DNA of 64,000 bases, taken from contig CAKSWY010000010.1 of assembly GCA_934513685.1 (NCBI GenBank), positions 14,276 through 78,275 on the forward strand. Reading direction: 5' to 3'. The notes under the pieces were generated by a model. That model worked only from the letters and a program-made list of their open reading frames with translations, was not told the DNA's origin and ran no database searches. The DNA comes from an uncultured Oscillospiraceae bacterium (GTDB lineage Bacteria > Bacillota > Clostridia > Oscillospirales > Ruminococcaceae). Both the position numbers and the translations under genes were made by a program. Shown here in pieces: positions 56,738-64,000 of this stretch (the first letter of the stretch is position 1; each line of letters starts with the position of its first letter).

Positions 56738-57739
56738 TCAAAGCTCCGCCGGGGGTGTCAGCACCCGCCGGATGCCGATGTCCGCCAGTGCCAGTTGGCC
56801 GCACCGCTGGGCCGCCAGCGTATGGCAGGCCTTTGGCGCGTGGAACGCCACGGTCAGGTCGGCCGGGGCGTCGGTGTGGTCGGCCCCGGTGTCCGCCTCC
56901 AGCCCGCTGGGCAGGTCCAGCGCCACGCGCTTGCCTGCGCACCGGCCCAACAGCCCCTGTACGCCGGGGCGGGCCGGGTCAAAGCGGTAGCCGGTACCGT
57001 ACAGCCCGTCAAAACACAGCTCGGCCCGGCGCAAAAAGTGCTCCTGCTCCTCGGGCAGAGCCTCGCCGGTCAGGTTCAGCACCTCAAGGCCCATCTGCCG
57101 GGCAAGGCCCAGATTATGGATGGCGTCCGGGGTCACCGGCTCGCCCTCCAGCAGGTAAATGCGCACCGCAAGGCCCGCATTGGCCAGCCAGCGGGCCGCC
57201 ACAAAGCCGTCTCCGCCGTTGTTGCCCCGGCCGCACAGCACCGCTGCCGTCCGCGCGGCGGGCCACTGCCCCAGGGCCAGCCGGGCCGCCATGCAGCCCG
57301 CATTTTCCATCATCTGCCGGTAGGGCAGCCCGGCCGCATCGGCCCGGCACTCCAGCTCCTTCATCTGTGCCACCGTCACCGCCTTGGGCGCGGGGTACTC
57401 CCGCCCCAGAGGCAGGCCTGGCTGGGCCTTCAGGGCCTCCAGCAGACGGTCCACCTCCCGGCGGTGCTCCACCTCGATCTGCACCTGCCCGCCGGGGTAG
57501 GCCACCACCAGCAGCGGCTGGATAAACTCGCCCTGCACGCTGGCCTCCATCATGCGCAGCCACACCCGCTGCACCCAGGGCAGGGGCACGTAGCGCCGGG
57601 CGGGAATTCCGGGCAGGTACAAGGCCTTTTCGCCCAGCCGCACCGCGCCAAACGCCTTTGCCCCGGCCAGGTCTTTTTTCAATTCATCCTCCGCCAGCTG
57701 TGCCTGGGGGCACAACGGGCGCGGCGTAAACAATCCCAT
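56738..57739 (-). CDS. nnrE: NAD(P)H-hydrate epimerase with an extra N-terminal domain
   Basis: Residues about 118-333 are a YjeF-N (NnrE) domain that epimerises damaged NAD(P)H hydrates: AVTVAQMKELECRADAAG starts it, then YRQMMENAGCMAA, CGRGNNGGDGFVAARWL and VALDLPSGLEADTG. The partner NnrD dehydratase domain, usually fused C-terminally, is absent. The first about 115 residues form an added domain (GAVRLGEKALYLPGIPARRY, VPLPWVQRVWLRM and VQIEVEHRREVDRLLEAL) that looks like a small beta-rich module of the kind seen as a stand-alone protein in other Clostridia. AGGAGG lies before the ATG. Confidence 0.85.
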   Translation of the reverse strand: MGLFTPRPLCPQAQLAEDELKKDLAGAKAFGAVRLGEKALYLPGIPARRYVPLPWVQRVWLRMMEASVQGEFIQPLLVVAYPGGQVQIEVEHRREVDRLLEALKAQPGLPLGREYPAPKAVTVAQMKELECRADAAGLPYRQMMENAGCMAARLALGQWPAARTAAVLCGRGNNGGDGFVAARWLANAGLAVRIYLLEGEPVTPDAIHNLGLARQMGLEVLNLTGEALPEEQEHFLRRAELCFDGLYGTGYRFDPARPGVQGLLGRCAGKRVALDLPSGLEADTGADHTDAPADLTVAFHAPKACHTLAAQRCGQLALADIGIRRVLTPPAEL

Positions 57740-57785
57740 GGGGGTCCTCCTCCCGGCGCAGGCCGCTGCCCGCGCTCATGGTTTC

Positions 57786-57814
57786 ATTGTATCCCAGCGG
57801 CGGCCATTGCGCAA
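57786..57814 (-). promoter_or_regulatory. nnrE-HAD operon promoter
   Basis: Minus strand TTGCGC (57809-57814), 17 bp, TACAAT (57786-57791). Confidence 0.65.
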
Positions 57815-57847
57815 GGCAAAAAATGCGTTTCTCCCCCAAAAACAGCC

Positions 57848-57888
57848 AAACGGGCAGGCCCCCGGTTTCCCGGAAGCCTGCCCGTTTC
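57848..57888 (-). terminator. Terminator of the two-component operon
   Basis: Twelve-bp stem AAACGGGCAGGC/GCCTGCCCGTTT with inner CCGG pairing; minus-strand TTTGGCTGTTTTTG follows. Confidence 0.8.
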
Positions 57889-57948
57889 TGCTTTGCCTGC
57901 CTTATGCGTACAGCAGGCCGATTTCGTTAATTTAACGGCAAGTGCCGC

Positions 57949-59511
57949 TCAGGCCTTTTCCTCCGGCGGCTTTGCCTCGCCGCCCCTGGCCGGCCCCAGC
58001 GCCTGGAACCAGAACACCGTGCCCTTGCCCAGGGTGCTGTTTACGCCGAAGCGGAACCCGTGCCCCTGCAGGATGGCCTTGGTGATGGAAAGCCCCAGCC
58101 CGGTGCCCACCTTCCCGGCGTCGCTCCGGCTCCGGTAGTACCGGTCAAAGATGTGGGGCAGATCCTCCGGCCGGATGCCCGGGCCGTGGTCCTCAATTTC
58201 CACCCGGCAGCCGCCCTCCTTGAGGGGGATGGCCCGCAGCAGGAACACCCCGTCCCCGCCGATGTGGTGCATGGCGTTGCCCAGCAGGTTGTGCAGCACC
58301 CGCTCCATCATGGCCGGGTCGGCCCGCACCGGGCAGGGCTCCTCGGTTTCCAGCTTCAGGGTCCAGCCGTTCTGTGCGCACACCGCGTCGTACCGCTCGG
58401 CCACCTCTTCGCACAGCTGGGCCATGTCAAAGTCCACCAGTTCGGGCTTCTCCGCGCCGCTGCTCACCTTGGAAAGCTCCATTACGCTGTTCACCAGCCC
58501 GCTGAGCCGGTCGGTTTCGTCCACAATGATGTTCAGCTGCTCGGTGCGCTTGTCCGGTTCATCGCCGGTCAGATCGCGCACGGTCTCCGCATAGCCCCGG
58601 ATGAGGGTCAGCGGGGTGCGCAGGTCGTGGCTCACGTTGGCCAGCAGCTCCCGCTGCAGCTGAGCCGTCTGCTTCACCTCGCCCGCCATGTGGTTGAAGT
58701 CCCGCGCCAGCAGGCCGAATTCGTCCCCCTGGCTCTCGTCCACGTGCACGTCGTAGTTGCCCTGGGCGATCTGCCGGGCCGCGGCCGAAAGCTGGGCCAG
58801 CGGCCGGGTGATCCACCGGCTGAGCAGCCACGCCGCCAGCAGGCAGAAGGCCAGCAGCCCCAGCGCCACCATGGGCAGCAGCTTGCCCAGCACGGCGTCC
58901 GCCTCGCCCACCCGGGCCAGGCTGGCCGAAACCAGAATGGCATACTGCCCATCGGCGGCCGTGCGGCCCACCACCATCTGCTGGGTGCCGCTCTCGGTCT
59001 CCAGAATTTTATACAGGCTGCCGTTTTCAAAGGCGTACTGCCGCAGGGCAATGGCCGTGGAGGTATCCCAGGTGGAGGTGCTGCCCTGGCCGAACTTGAT
59101 GCCGCCGCCCTCGTGGATGAGGCAGGGGTGCAGGTTTTCCACCTGGTTGATGCAGCGCAGGGTCTGGTCGGAGATGTCCACGCAGCTCTCGCTCAGGTTC
59201 ACCTGCCCGTTGCTGATGCTCTCGTTCAGCCCGGCCCAGAAGTCCGGGTTCAGCGTCAGGCCGAACATATCCCGCTGGGAGATGACCGTGCCGTCCTCGG
59301 CGGCCTGATCGAACTGGCTGGCCATTACCTCCAGCTTGTTCTCCAGCTTTTCGTGAATGAAGGCGTTGTACTGGGGCTGAAGCAGCCGGTCCAGGCAGGT
59401 CCACACCAGCATCAGGGTGGCCAGGCACACCAGAAACAGGGTAATAAACAGCTTATAGCGCAGGTTCAATGCCCGCTTTTTCCCCTTGCGCGTCGGTTTT
59501 GTCTCGCTCAT
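57949..59511 (-). CDS. Sensor histidine kinase
   Basis: A 520-residue membrane kinase. Two transmembrane helices (about 19-42 and 209-232) flank an extracytoplasmic sensor of about 165 residues that holds three Cys. A HAMP domain (233-285), a HisKA domain with the phospho-acceptor His295 in LANVSHDLRTPLT, and an HATPase domain with the N box (RVLHNLLGNAMHH), G1 IEDHGPGI and G2 GTGLGLSI follow. The stop of the response regulator gene overlaps this ATG (ATGA), so the pair is translationally coupled. Ligand unknown. Confidence 0.93.
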   Translation of the reverse strand: MSETKPTRKGKKRALNLRYKLFITLFLVCLATLMLVWTCLDRLLQPQYNAFIHEKLENKLEVMASQFDQAAEDGTVISQRDMFGLTLNPDFWAGLNESISNGQVNLSESCVDISDQTLRCINQVENLHPCLIHEGGGIKFGQGSTSTWDTSTAIALRQYAFENGSLYKILETESGTQQMVVGRTAADGQYAILVSASLARVGEADAVLGKLLPMVALGLLAFCLLAAWLLSRWITRPLAQLSAAARQIAQGNYDVHVDESQGDEFGLLARDFNHMAGEVKQTAQLQRELLANVSHDLRTPLTLIRGYAETVRDLTGDEPDKRTEQLNIIVDETDRLSGLVNSVMELSKVSSGAEKPELVDFDMAQLCEEVAERYDAVCAQNGWTLKLETEEPCPVRADPAMMERVLHNLLGNAMHHIGGDGVFLLRAIPLKEGGCRVEIEDHGPGIRPEDLPHIFDRYYRSRSDAGKVGTGLGLSITKAILQGHGFRFGVNSTLGKGTVFWFQALGPARGGEAKPPEEKA

Positions 59512-60194
59512 TTTGCTGCATCCGGGTCAAATTTGTAGCCGATGCCCCACACCGTTACGATGTAGCCCCGGCAGCTGCCCAGATGGCTGCGCAGCATCTT
59601 CACGTGGGTGTCCACGGTGCGGTCCTCGCCGTAGTAGTCGTAGTTCCACACCTTCTGCAGGATCTTTTCCCGGCTGAGGGCCATGCCCTTGTTGCCGGCC
59701 AGGAACACCAGCAGATCAAACTCCTTGGGGGTCAGGCTGGTCTCCTTGCCGTCTACCTTCACGCTGTGGCTGGCCACGTCAATGGTCAGCGCGCCGAAGT
59801 GGTACACCCCGGCGTCCTCCGGCTCTTTGGGCAGGGTGCGGGCCAGCACGGCCTTCACCCGGGCCACCAGCTCCCGCGGGCTGAAGGGCTTCACCACGTA
59901 GTCGTCCGCGCCGCTTTCCAGCCCGGTCAGCTTATCGTACTCCTCGCCGCGGGCCGTCAGCATAATGACCGGGGTGGTCATTTTGCGGCTGCGCATCTCC
60001 CGCAGGCAGGTCATGCCGTCCATAAAGGGCATCATCACATCCAGGATCACCAGGTCGATGCCGCCCACCGTTAGCTTGGCCAGGGCGGCGCTGCCGTCGG
60101 TGGCCTCATCGCACTCATAGCCTGCATGCTGCAGATGCTCCCGGATCAGTTCCCGGATGCGGGGTTCGTCGTCCACAATCAAGATTTTAGCCAT
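59508..60194 (-). CDS. OmpR/PhoB family response regulator
   Basis: A 228-residue regulator. The receiver domain has the acidic pair VDDEP, the phospho-acceptor Asp52 in LDVMMPFMDG, the Thr in MLTARGEEYDK and Lys in DDYVVKPF. The C-terminal winged helix is OmpR type: LTPKEFDLLVFLAGNKGMAL, then VWNYDYYGEDRTVDTHVKML and VWGIGYKF. GGGAGGG precedes the ATG at 60194. It is first in the operon with the coupled kinase; neighbours give no clear clue to its regulon. Confidence 0.94.
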   Translation of the reverse strand: MAKILIVDDEPRIRELIREHLQHAGYECDEATDGSAALAKLTVGGIDLVILDVMMPFMDGMTCLREMRSRKMTTPVIMLTARGEEYDKLTGLESGADDYVVKPFSPRELVARVKAVLARTLPKEPEDAGVYHFGALTIDVASHSVKVDGKETSLTPKEFDLLVFLAGNKGMALSREKILQKVWNYDYYGEDRTVDTHVKMLRSHLGSCRGYIVTVWGIGYKFDPDAAK

Positions 60195-60360
60195 GTGAAA
60201 AATCCCTCCCGAATCGTCTGCCGGTGCCTTTGGCCGCGGTGCGGCCCACGGGCGGGCAAACCCGCCCGGCGCCCGGCTGTATTTCTGCGGGGCAGAACCC
60301 CGCCGCTTGGTATGGCTTGTTTTCTCCGGGCAGAGCTTGCCCCGCCCCGGAGTTATTCTC

Positions 60361-60366
60361 ATTATA
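60361..60366 (-). promoter_or_regulatory. -10 element of the two-component operon
   Basis: Perfect TATAAT on the minus strand, about 165 nt before the regulator start; the -35 region is unclear. Confidence 0.5.
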
Positions 60367-60439
60367 ATCGCACAGGGTGCTTTACGCATGTGCAAAATGT
60401 GAAAAAAATCAAAATTCTTTATGTGTTTGCCGGGCCAGC

Positions 60440-60482
60440 AAAAAAGCGCACCGGCCGCCCCGTCGGGGGGCTTTCGGTGCGC
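60440..60482 (-). terminator. Terminator after putP
   Basis: Stem GAGCGCACCG/CGGTGCGC with inner GCC/GGC pairing; minus-strand TTTTTTG follows. Confidence 0.85.
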
Positions 60483-60508
60483 TCGGGTTCTTATAGAGGT
60501 TTACGGGG

Positions 60509-62047
60509 TCACTGCTTCACCGCAGCCTGTACGTCCGAAAATTCCTGCTCGATCTCCTTTGCGGGCTGTGCGGTCAGCAGGCTGACCACCACCAGCACGG
60601 CCACGTTCACCAGGAAGGCGGGCAGCAGCTCGTAGATGTTCCAGATGCCACCCATGGGCCGCACCAGATACTTCCACACAAACACGGTCACGCCGCCGGC
60701 CACCATGCCGGCCAGCACGCCGCTGCGGTTGCTGCGCTTCCAGAACAGCGCCGCCAGCACCGCCGGGCCGAAGGTGGAGCCGAAGCCCGCCCAGGCGAAG
60801 GACACAATGCCGAACACGCTGCTGTTGGGGTCACGGGCGATAAACACCGCGATGACGCTGATGACCACCAGCGTGCCGCGGGCCACCGTCAGGCTGCCCT
60901 TGCTGCTCAGCTTCACGCCGAAGAAGTCCTGCACCAGATTCTGGGACACGCTGGAAGAGGCCGCCAGCAGCTGGCTGTCCGCCGTGGACATGGTGGCCGC
61001 CAAAATGCCCGCCAGGATAACGCCTGCGATCAGCGCCGGCAGCGGGCCGAACTGGCTCAGCAGGGTGGCAATGCGCACAATAATAGTCTCGCTGGCGCTG
61101 CCCTCCAGCGCGGCCACGGCGCCGACTTTGGTCATACCGTTGCCCACCACGCCGATAAACACCGCCACCGCCATGGAGATGACCACCCACACCGTGGCGA
61201 TGCGGCGGCTCACCTTCAGCTTGTTTTCGTCCTCAATGGCCATAAAGCGCAGCAGAATGTGGGGCATACCGAAGTAGCCCAGGCCCCAGGCCAGGGTGGA
61301 AAAAATGGTGATCGCGCCGTAGGGCGAAGCCGCGTTGGCCGCCGCGTTGTGGGTGGCGGTCATGGCCAGGTACCCGGGCATGGCCTGGGCGTTGGCCAGA
61401 ACCGCGTCCATTCCGCCGGCCTGCTGCACGCCGAAGCACAGCACCACCACCAGCGCGATGGTCATCACGATGCTCTGGATCAGGTCGGTGACCGACGCCG
61501 CCAGAAAGCCGCCCATGGCCGTGTATACCACGATCACCAAAGCGCAGACGATCATGGTGGGCAGGTAATCCAGCCCCAGCAGGCTGGTGAACAGCTTGCC
61601 GCAGGCCGCAAAGCCGGAGGCGGTATAAGGCACAAAGAACACCACGATCACCACGGCCGCAATGCAGCTGAGCAGGTTTTTGTCGTCATGATACCGCTTG
61701 GAAAGGAATTCGGGCACGGTAATGGCCCCCAGCCGGTGGCTGTACACGCGGATGCGCTTGGCCACCACCAGCCAGTTGATGTAGGTGCCCACCGCCAGGC
61801 CGATGGCCGTCCAGGAGGCATCACAGATGCCGCTCAGGTAAGCCACACCGGGCAGGCCCATCAGCAGCCAGCTGGACATATCGCTGGCCTCGGCGCTCAT
61901 GGCCGTGACCAGTGGGCCGAGCTTGCGCCCGCCCAGATAAAAGTCGTCCACCGTGCTGTTCTTTTTGGAGTAGTAGATGCCCACCCCCAGCATGAGCAGC
62001 AGGTAGACCGCGATGGCCCCCAGAATAAGTAACATACCGCTGTCCAT
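60509..62047 (-). CDS. putP: Sodium/proline symporter (PutP, SSS family)
   Basis: Sodium-coupled proline importer of the solute:sodium symporter family, 512 residues with about 13 helices. Family marks are DDFYLGGRKLGPLVTAMSAE, ASDMSSWLLMGLPG, the Na-site stretch TITFF-like FFVPYTASGFAACGKLF, and ILAATMSTADSQLLAASS in the eighth-ninth helix region, which is diagnostic. The start at 62047 has AAGGAG about 14 nt upstream, rather long spacing. It is a single-gene unit. Confidence 0.93.
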   Translation of the reverse strand: MDSGMLLILGAIAVYLLLMLGVGIYYSKKNSTVDDFYLGGRKLGPLVTAMSAEASDMSSWLLMGLPGVAYLSGICDASWTAIGLAVGTYINWLVVAKRIRVYSHRLGAITVPEFLSKRYHDDKNLLSCIAAVVIVVFFVPYTASGFAACGKLFTSLLGLDYLPTMIVCALVIVVYTAMGGFLAASVTDLIQSIVMTIALVVVLCFGVQQAGGMDAVLANAQAMPGYLAMTATHNAAANAASPYGAITIFSTLAWGLGYFGMPHILLRFMAIEDENKLKVSRRIATVWVVISMAVAVFIGVVGNGMTKVGAVAALEGSASETIIVRIATLLSQFGPLPALIAGVILAGILAATMSTADSQLLAASSSVSQNLVQDFFGVKLSSKGSLTVARGTLVVISVIAVFIARDPNSSVFGIVSFAWAGFGSTFGPAVLAALFWKRSNRSGVLAGMVAGGVTVFVWKYLVRPMGGIWNIYELLPAFLVNVAVLVVVSLLTAQPAKEIEQEFSDVQAAVKQ

Positions 62048-62190
62048 TGTAACTTGATTCGCTCCTTCCCGGGCGGGCCATGCCAGATCTGCGGCCCGCC
62101 TTGTCACCGCCGGGGTCTGCCCCGGCTTCCCCCTCTTTTCCCGGCGCGGTGCAGCGATACACCGCGCCCAAAAGAGAAACTATTAAAGTA

Positions 62191-62219
62191 GTATAACATA
62201 CATATGGCGGTTTTGAAAA
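62191..62219 (-). promoter_or_regulatory. putP promoter
   Basis: Minus strand TTTCAA (62214-62219), 17 bp, TATACT (62191-62196). Confidence 0.6.
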
Positions 62220-62251
62220 TACACATTTGCGCCAAAAATGAATTTTTCAGC

Positions 62252-62281
62252 AAAAAAGGCCCCCTCCTGCGAGGGAGCCTT
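62252..62281 (-). terminator. Terminator after asnA
   Basis: Stem AAGGC-CCCTC/GAGGG-GCCTT with a 4-nt loop and six T on the minus strand. Confidence 0.88.
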
Positions 62282-62287
62282 GCGCGG

Positions 62288-63304
62288 TTACAGCAGCGGC
62301 ACGCCCGCCTTGGCGCAGGCGGCGCGTGTGTCGGCGTCCCACACGCTGCTCTGCACCTGGCCGATGTGGGCACAGCCCAGCAGCAGCAGGCACAGGCGGC
62401 TCTGGCCGATGCCGCCGCCCATGGTCAGGGGCAGCTCGCCCGCCAGCAGCGCCTTGTGGAAGGGCAGGCTGCGGCGGTCGTCACAGCCCGCGATGGTCAG
62501 CTGCCGGTCCAGGCTTTCTGGGCTGACCCGAATGCCCATGCTGGACAGCTCCACCGCGCAGTTCAGCACAGGGTCCCAGCACAGCAGGTCGCCGTTCAGC
62601 GCCCAGTCGTCGTAGTCGGGCGCGCGGCCATCGTGGGGCTTGCCGCTGGCCAGCGCCCCGCCGATGCCCATGAGGAACACCGTACCCGCCTCTTTGGCGA
62701 TGGCGTTCTCCCGCTCCTTGGGGGTGTAGTCGGGCCAGCGGTCTTCCAGCTCCTGCGTCGTCACAAAGGTCACCTGATCCAGCCGGCCCAGGCGGCTGGC
62801 GGTCAGCTCCGGGAACACCGCCATCAGGGTGCGGCGGGTGCTCTCCAGCGCACCGGCGATCTTGAGCACCGTTTCCTTCAAGAAATCCGTATTGCGCTGT
62901 TCCGCGGTGATGATCTTCTCCCAGTCCCACTGGTCCACATAGATGGAGTGCAGGTTGTCCAGGTCCTCATCACGCCGGATGGCGTTCATATCCGCCACCA
63001 GGCCCTCGCCTGCCGAGAAGCCGTAGTCCCGCAGGGCCAGCCGCTTCCACTTGGCCAGCGAGTGCACCACCTGAATCTCCCCGCCGCCTTCCTTCATGGT
63101 GAAGGACACCGGGCGCTCCACGCCGTTCAGGTTGTCGTTCAGGCCGCTGGCCGCCTCCACAAACAGCGGAGCGGACACACGGCGCAGGTTCAGCGCCCCG
63201 CTGAGCGCATCCTCAAACAGACGCTTGGTCAGGCCGATGGCCTTTTGGGTATCGTACAGCCCAAGCAGGGGCTGGTACCCCTGGGGAATGGTCACATGGC
63301 TCAT
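62288..63304 (-). CDS. asnA: Aspartate--ammonia ligase (asparagine synthetase A)
   Basis: ATP-dependent ammonia-using asparagine synthetase, 338 residues, related to class II aminoacyl-tRNA synthetases. Marks are LRRVSAPLFVEAASGLNDNL and VHSLAKWKRLAL near the start, DQWDWEKII, then DPVLNCAVELSSMGIRVSPE, and the C-terminal motif 3-like LTMGGGIGQSRLCLLLLG. AAGGAG lies 8 nt before the ATG. It is a single-gene unit with an extended -10 promoter. Ammonia rather than glutamine is the nitrogen source, which suits an ammonia-rich gut. Confidence 0.96.
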   Translation of the reverse strand: MSHVTIPQGYQPLLGLYDTQKAIGLTKRLFEDALSGALNLRRVSAPLFVEAASGLNDNLNGVERPVSFTMKEGGGEIQVVHSLAKWKRLALRDYGFSAGEGLVADMNAIRRDEDLDNLHSIYVDQWDWEKIITAEQRNTDFLKETVLKIAGALESTRRTLMAVFPELTASRLGRLDQVTFVTTQELEDRWPDYTPKERENAIAKEAGTVFLMGIGGALASGKPHDGRAPDYDDWALNGDLLCWDPVLNCAVELSSMGIRVSPESLDRQLTIAGCDDRRSLPFHKALLAGELPLTMGGGIGQSRLCLLLLGCAHIGQVQSSVWDADTRAACAKAGVPLL

Positions 63305-63391
63305 GGTAAGTACTCCTTATTTCTTTGTATTCCGGGCCGCCCCGGGCATTCTGCGGGCCGCCGCCCGCTTCTTTTTCCAATAAACGTATCT

Positions 63392-63420
63392 AGTATAGCA
63401 TATTCTGCTCTTCAGGTCAC
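63392..63420 (-). promoter_or_regulatory. asnA promoter
   Basis: Minus strand GTGACC (63415-63420), 17 bp, TGC-TATACT (63392-63397). Confidence 0.6.
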
Positions 63421-63712
63421 GGGTTTGAGCGGCGCGCAGCAAATTTGACCCCGGTTTCCGTCCGCTCGCCGGGGCGCACGGGGCAGCTGCGCCATGTTTG
63501 GCCCGCCGCGGGCCTTCCGCCGCCTTTTGATGTATGGATTTTTCGCCGTTTTACATGGACTTTTTGCGCTTTTTGTGATTTTCGAGGAAAATCCGGTCCG
63601 GTTTCTGCCTGGTTTCCCCAAAAAATCTCAAAAAATATTTTGATTTTTGTTTCGTTTTATCGCATATTTTTAAGATTTTTGCGATTTTCTCAAAAAAGTT
63701 TTTCAAAAAGTG

Positions 63713-63741
63713 TTGACTTTCCTGCCACCCGGGGCTATAAT
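63713..63741 (+). promoter_or_regulatory. tRNA-Arg promoter with A/T-rich upstream element
   Basis: TTGACT (63713-63718), 17 bp, TATAAT (63736-63741). The preceding CAAAAAAGTTTTTCAAAAAG and TG lead into the -35, closely matching the upstream element of the initiator tRNA promoter. Confidence 0.9.
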
Positions 63742-63753
63742 ACATCATGTTCC

Positions 63754-63830
63754 GCGTTGGTAGCTCAGCTGGATAGAGTGTCTGACTACGAATCAGAAGG
63801 TCGGGGGTTCGAGTCCCTTCCAGCGCACCA
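63754..63830 (+). tRNA. tRNA-Arg (ACG)
   Basis: Seventy-seven bases with encoded CCA. The acceptor stem GCGTTGG pairs with CCAGCGC (one G-T pair); the anticodon loop CTACGAA carries ACG, read as ICG after editing. D-arm, variable loop and T-arm (TTCGAGT) are normal. It is a single-gene unit. Part of this sequence recurs as a rearranged hairpin at 34857-34916. Confidence 0.96.
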
Positions 63831-63865
63831 AGGTCACTTGCGAAAGCAAGTGACCTTTTTGTTTT
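63831..63865 (+). terminator. tRNA-Arg terminator
   Basis: Eleven-bp stem AGGTCACTTGC with GAAA loop, then TTTTTGTTTT directly after the tRNA CCA. Confidence 0.92.
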
Positions 63866-63875
63866 ACACACGCGC

Positions 63876-63923
63876 AAAAAAGCGGCGCCGCTCCCGAATC
63901 TGGGAAGCCGCGCCGCCTTTTTG
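63876..63923 (-). terminator. Terminator of the ferredoxin gene
   Basis: Stem GCGGCGC/GCGCCGC with flanking A and T runs and an inner CCCGAATCTGGG hairpin; sits right after the ferredoxin stop on the minus strand and could also act on plus transcripts. Confidence 0.8.
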
Positions 63924-63924
63924 T

Positions 63925-64000
63925 TTACTCCAGCCGGATGACCGACACCGGGCAGCTGTCCGCTGCATCGGCGGCGGCGCTTTCCAGCCCGGTGGGCACC
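63925..64000 (-). CDS. Ferredoxin, C-terminal end only (partial)
   Basis: The last 24 residues of a minus-strand gene enter the window: VPTGLESAAADAADSCPVSV followed by IRLE and a stop. The Asp/Glu-rich helix and the CP-VSVI ending are typical of the C-terminus of small 4Fe-4S ferredoxins, with the Cys as the last cluster ligand. The rest of the gene lies beyond the window. Confidence 0.65.
   Translation of the reverse strand, partial: VPTGLESAAADAADSCPVSVIRLE

Larger units (their letters stand above)
63305..63753. other. Intergenic region between asnA and tRNA-Arg
   Basis: Contains the asnA promoter (63392-63420, minus), a GC-rich section to about 63530 and an A/T-rich section (63530-63712) of T-runs and A-runs that ends in the tRNA promoter. 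A 108-codon minus-strand frame across the tRNA is an artefact. No protein gene is supported. Confidence 0.6.

Noticed and set aside
63551..63877. A 108-codon minus-strand frame containing GALEGTRTPDLLIRSQTL
   Set aside because: This peptide is the well-known false product of reading a tRNA-Arg gene on the wrong strand; the tRNA at 63754-63830 explains it.

Overview
This 64 kb window is a chromosomal stretch of a GC-rich (mostly about 60-67 percent by eye) low-GC-lineage bacterium. The Firmicutes assignment rests on a four-cysteine L33, a Gls24-FakA-RecG block, strong AGGAGG ribosome binding sites, TTGACA-17-TATAAT promoters and a Firmicutes-type L10 leader. Anaerobic gut Clostridia of the Oscillospiraceae type (Faecalibacterium / Gemmiger / Subdoligranulum relatives) fit best, but that placement is inference, not a measured result. 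Gene density is high, and almost every transcription unit ends in a clear hairpin terminator.

Layout. 1-5.0 kb (minus): the end of a membrane glycosyltransferase gene cut by the window edge, then the lower-glycolysis cluster pgk, tpiA, gpmI. 5.2-10.5 kb: a CmpB-like membrane protein, an anchored SGNH hydrolase, a 29-residue membrane peptide, cardiolipin synthase, and a TetR-acetyltransferase pair behind an operator-like repeat array. 10.6-15 kb (minus): galE, an AraC regulator, thiE and a polysaccharide deacetylase. 15.2-18.7 kb (minus): rpmG-secE-nusG-rplK-rplA, then rplJ-rplL behind their own promoter and an L10 leader; rpoB does not follow. 19.1-23.4 kb (plus): ddl-murI-DUF1934-argS. 23.6-28.6 kb (minus): a YerC/TrpR-like regulator, a Na/Pi cotransporter-PhoU fusion, an AT-rich acyltransferase gene that looks acquired, a 37-residue protein and a CBS-pair protein. 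28.9-35.3 kb (plus): a 31-residue membrane peptide overlapping an orphan solute-binding lipoprotein, then Gls24, FakA-like kinase, recG and an orphan barstar-like protein; a tRNA-Arg-derived hairpin lies between the last two. 35.5-41.5 kb: metallophosphoesterase, D,D-carboxypeptidase, pncB and an LTA-synthase-like sulfatase. 41.7-47.2 kb: initiator tRNA, a small protein, a ProX-type deacylase, cyclophilin, a damaged nitrilase gene, DegV, rsmE and prmA. 47.4-55.8 kb (plus): an acetyltransferase, a GT2/GT-C glycosyltransferase pair, a cytidylate-kinase-like protein, a MATE exporter, an HdeD-like protein and an FAD oxidoreductase. 56-64 kb: HAD phosphatase with an NnrE fusion, a two-component system, putP, asnA, tRNA-Arg(ACG) and the 3-prime end of a ferredoxin gene.

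The genes are mainly housekeeping: central carbon flow, translation, cell-wall precursor and envelope work (ddl, murI, D,D-carboxypeptidase, deacetylase, LtaS-like enzyme, cardiolipin synthase, lipid-linked glycosyltransferases), NAD metabolism (pncB, nnrE) and transport. I found no CRISPR array, prophage, insertion sequence or obvious defence island. The least ordinary signals are the tRNA-Arg-derived hairpin at 34.86-34.92 kb, paired half-sites at the tetR promoter, two orphan membrane micro-proteins, symmetric bidirectional -10 elements, the NnrE fusion and the N-terminally broken nitrilase. None amounts to a clear new multi-gene system.
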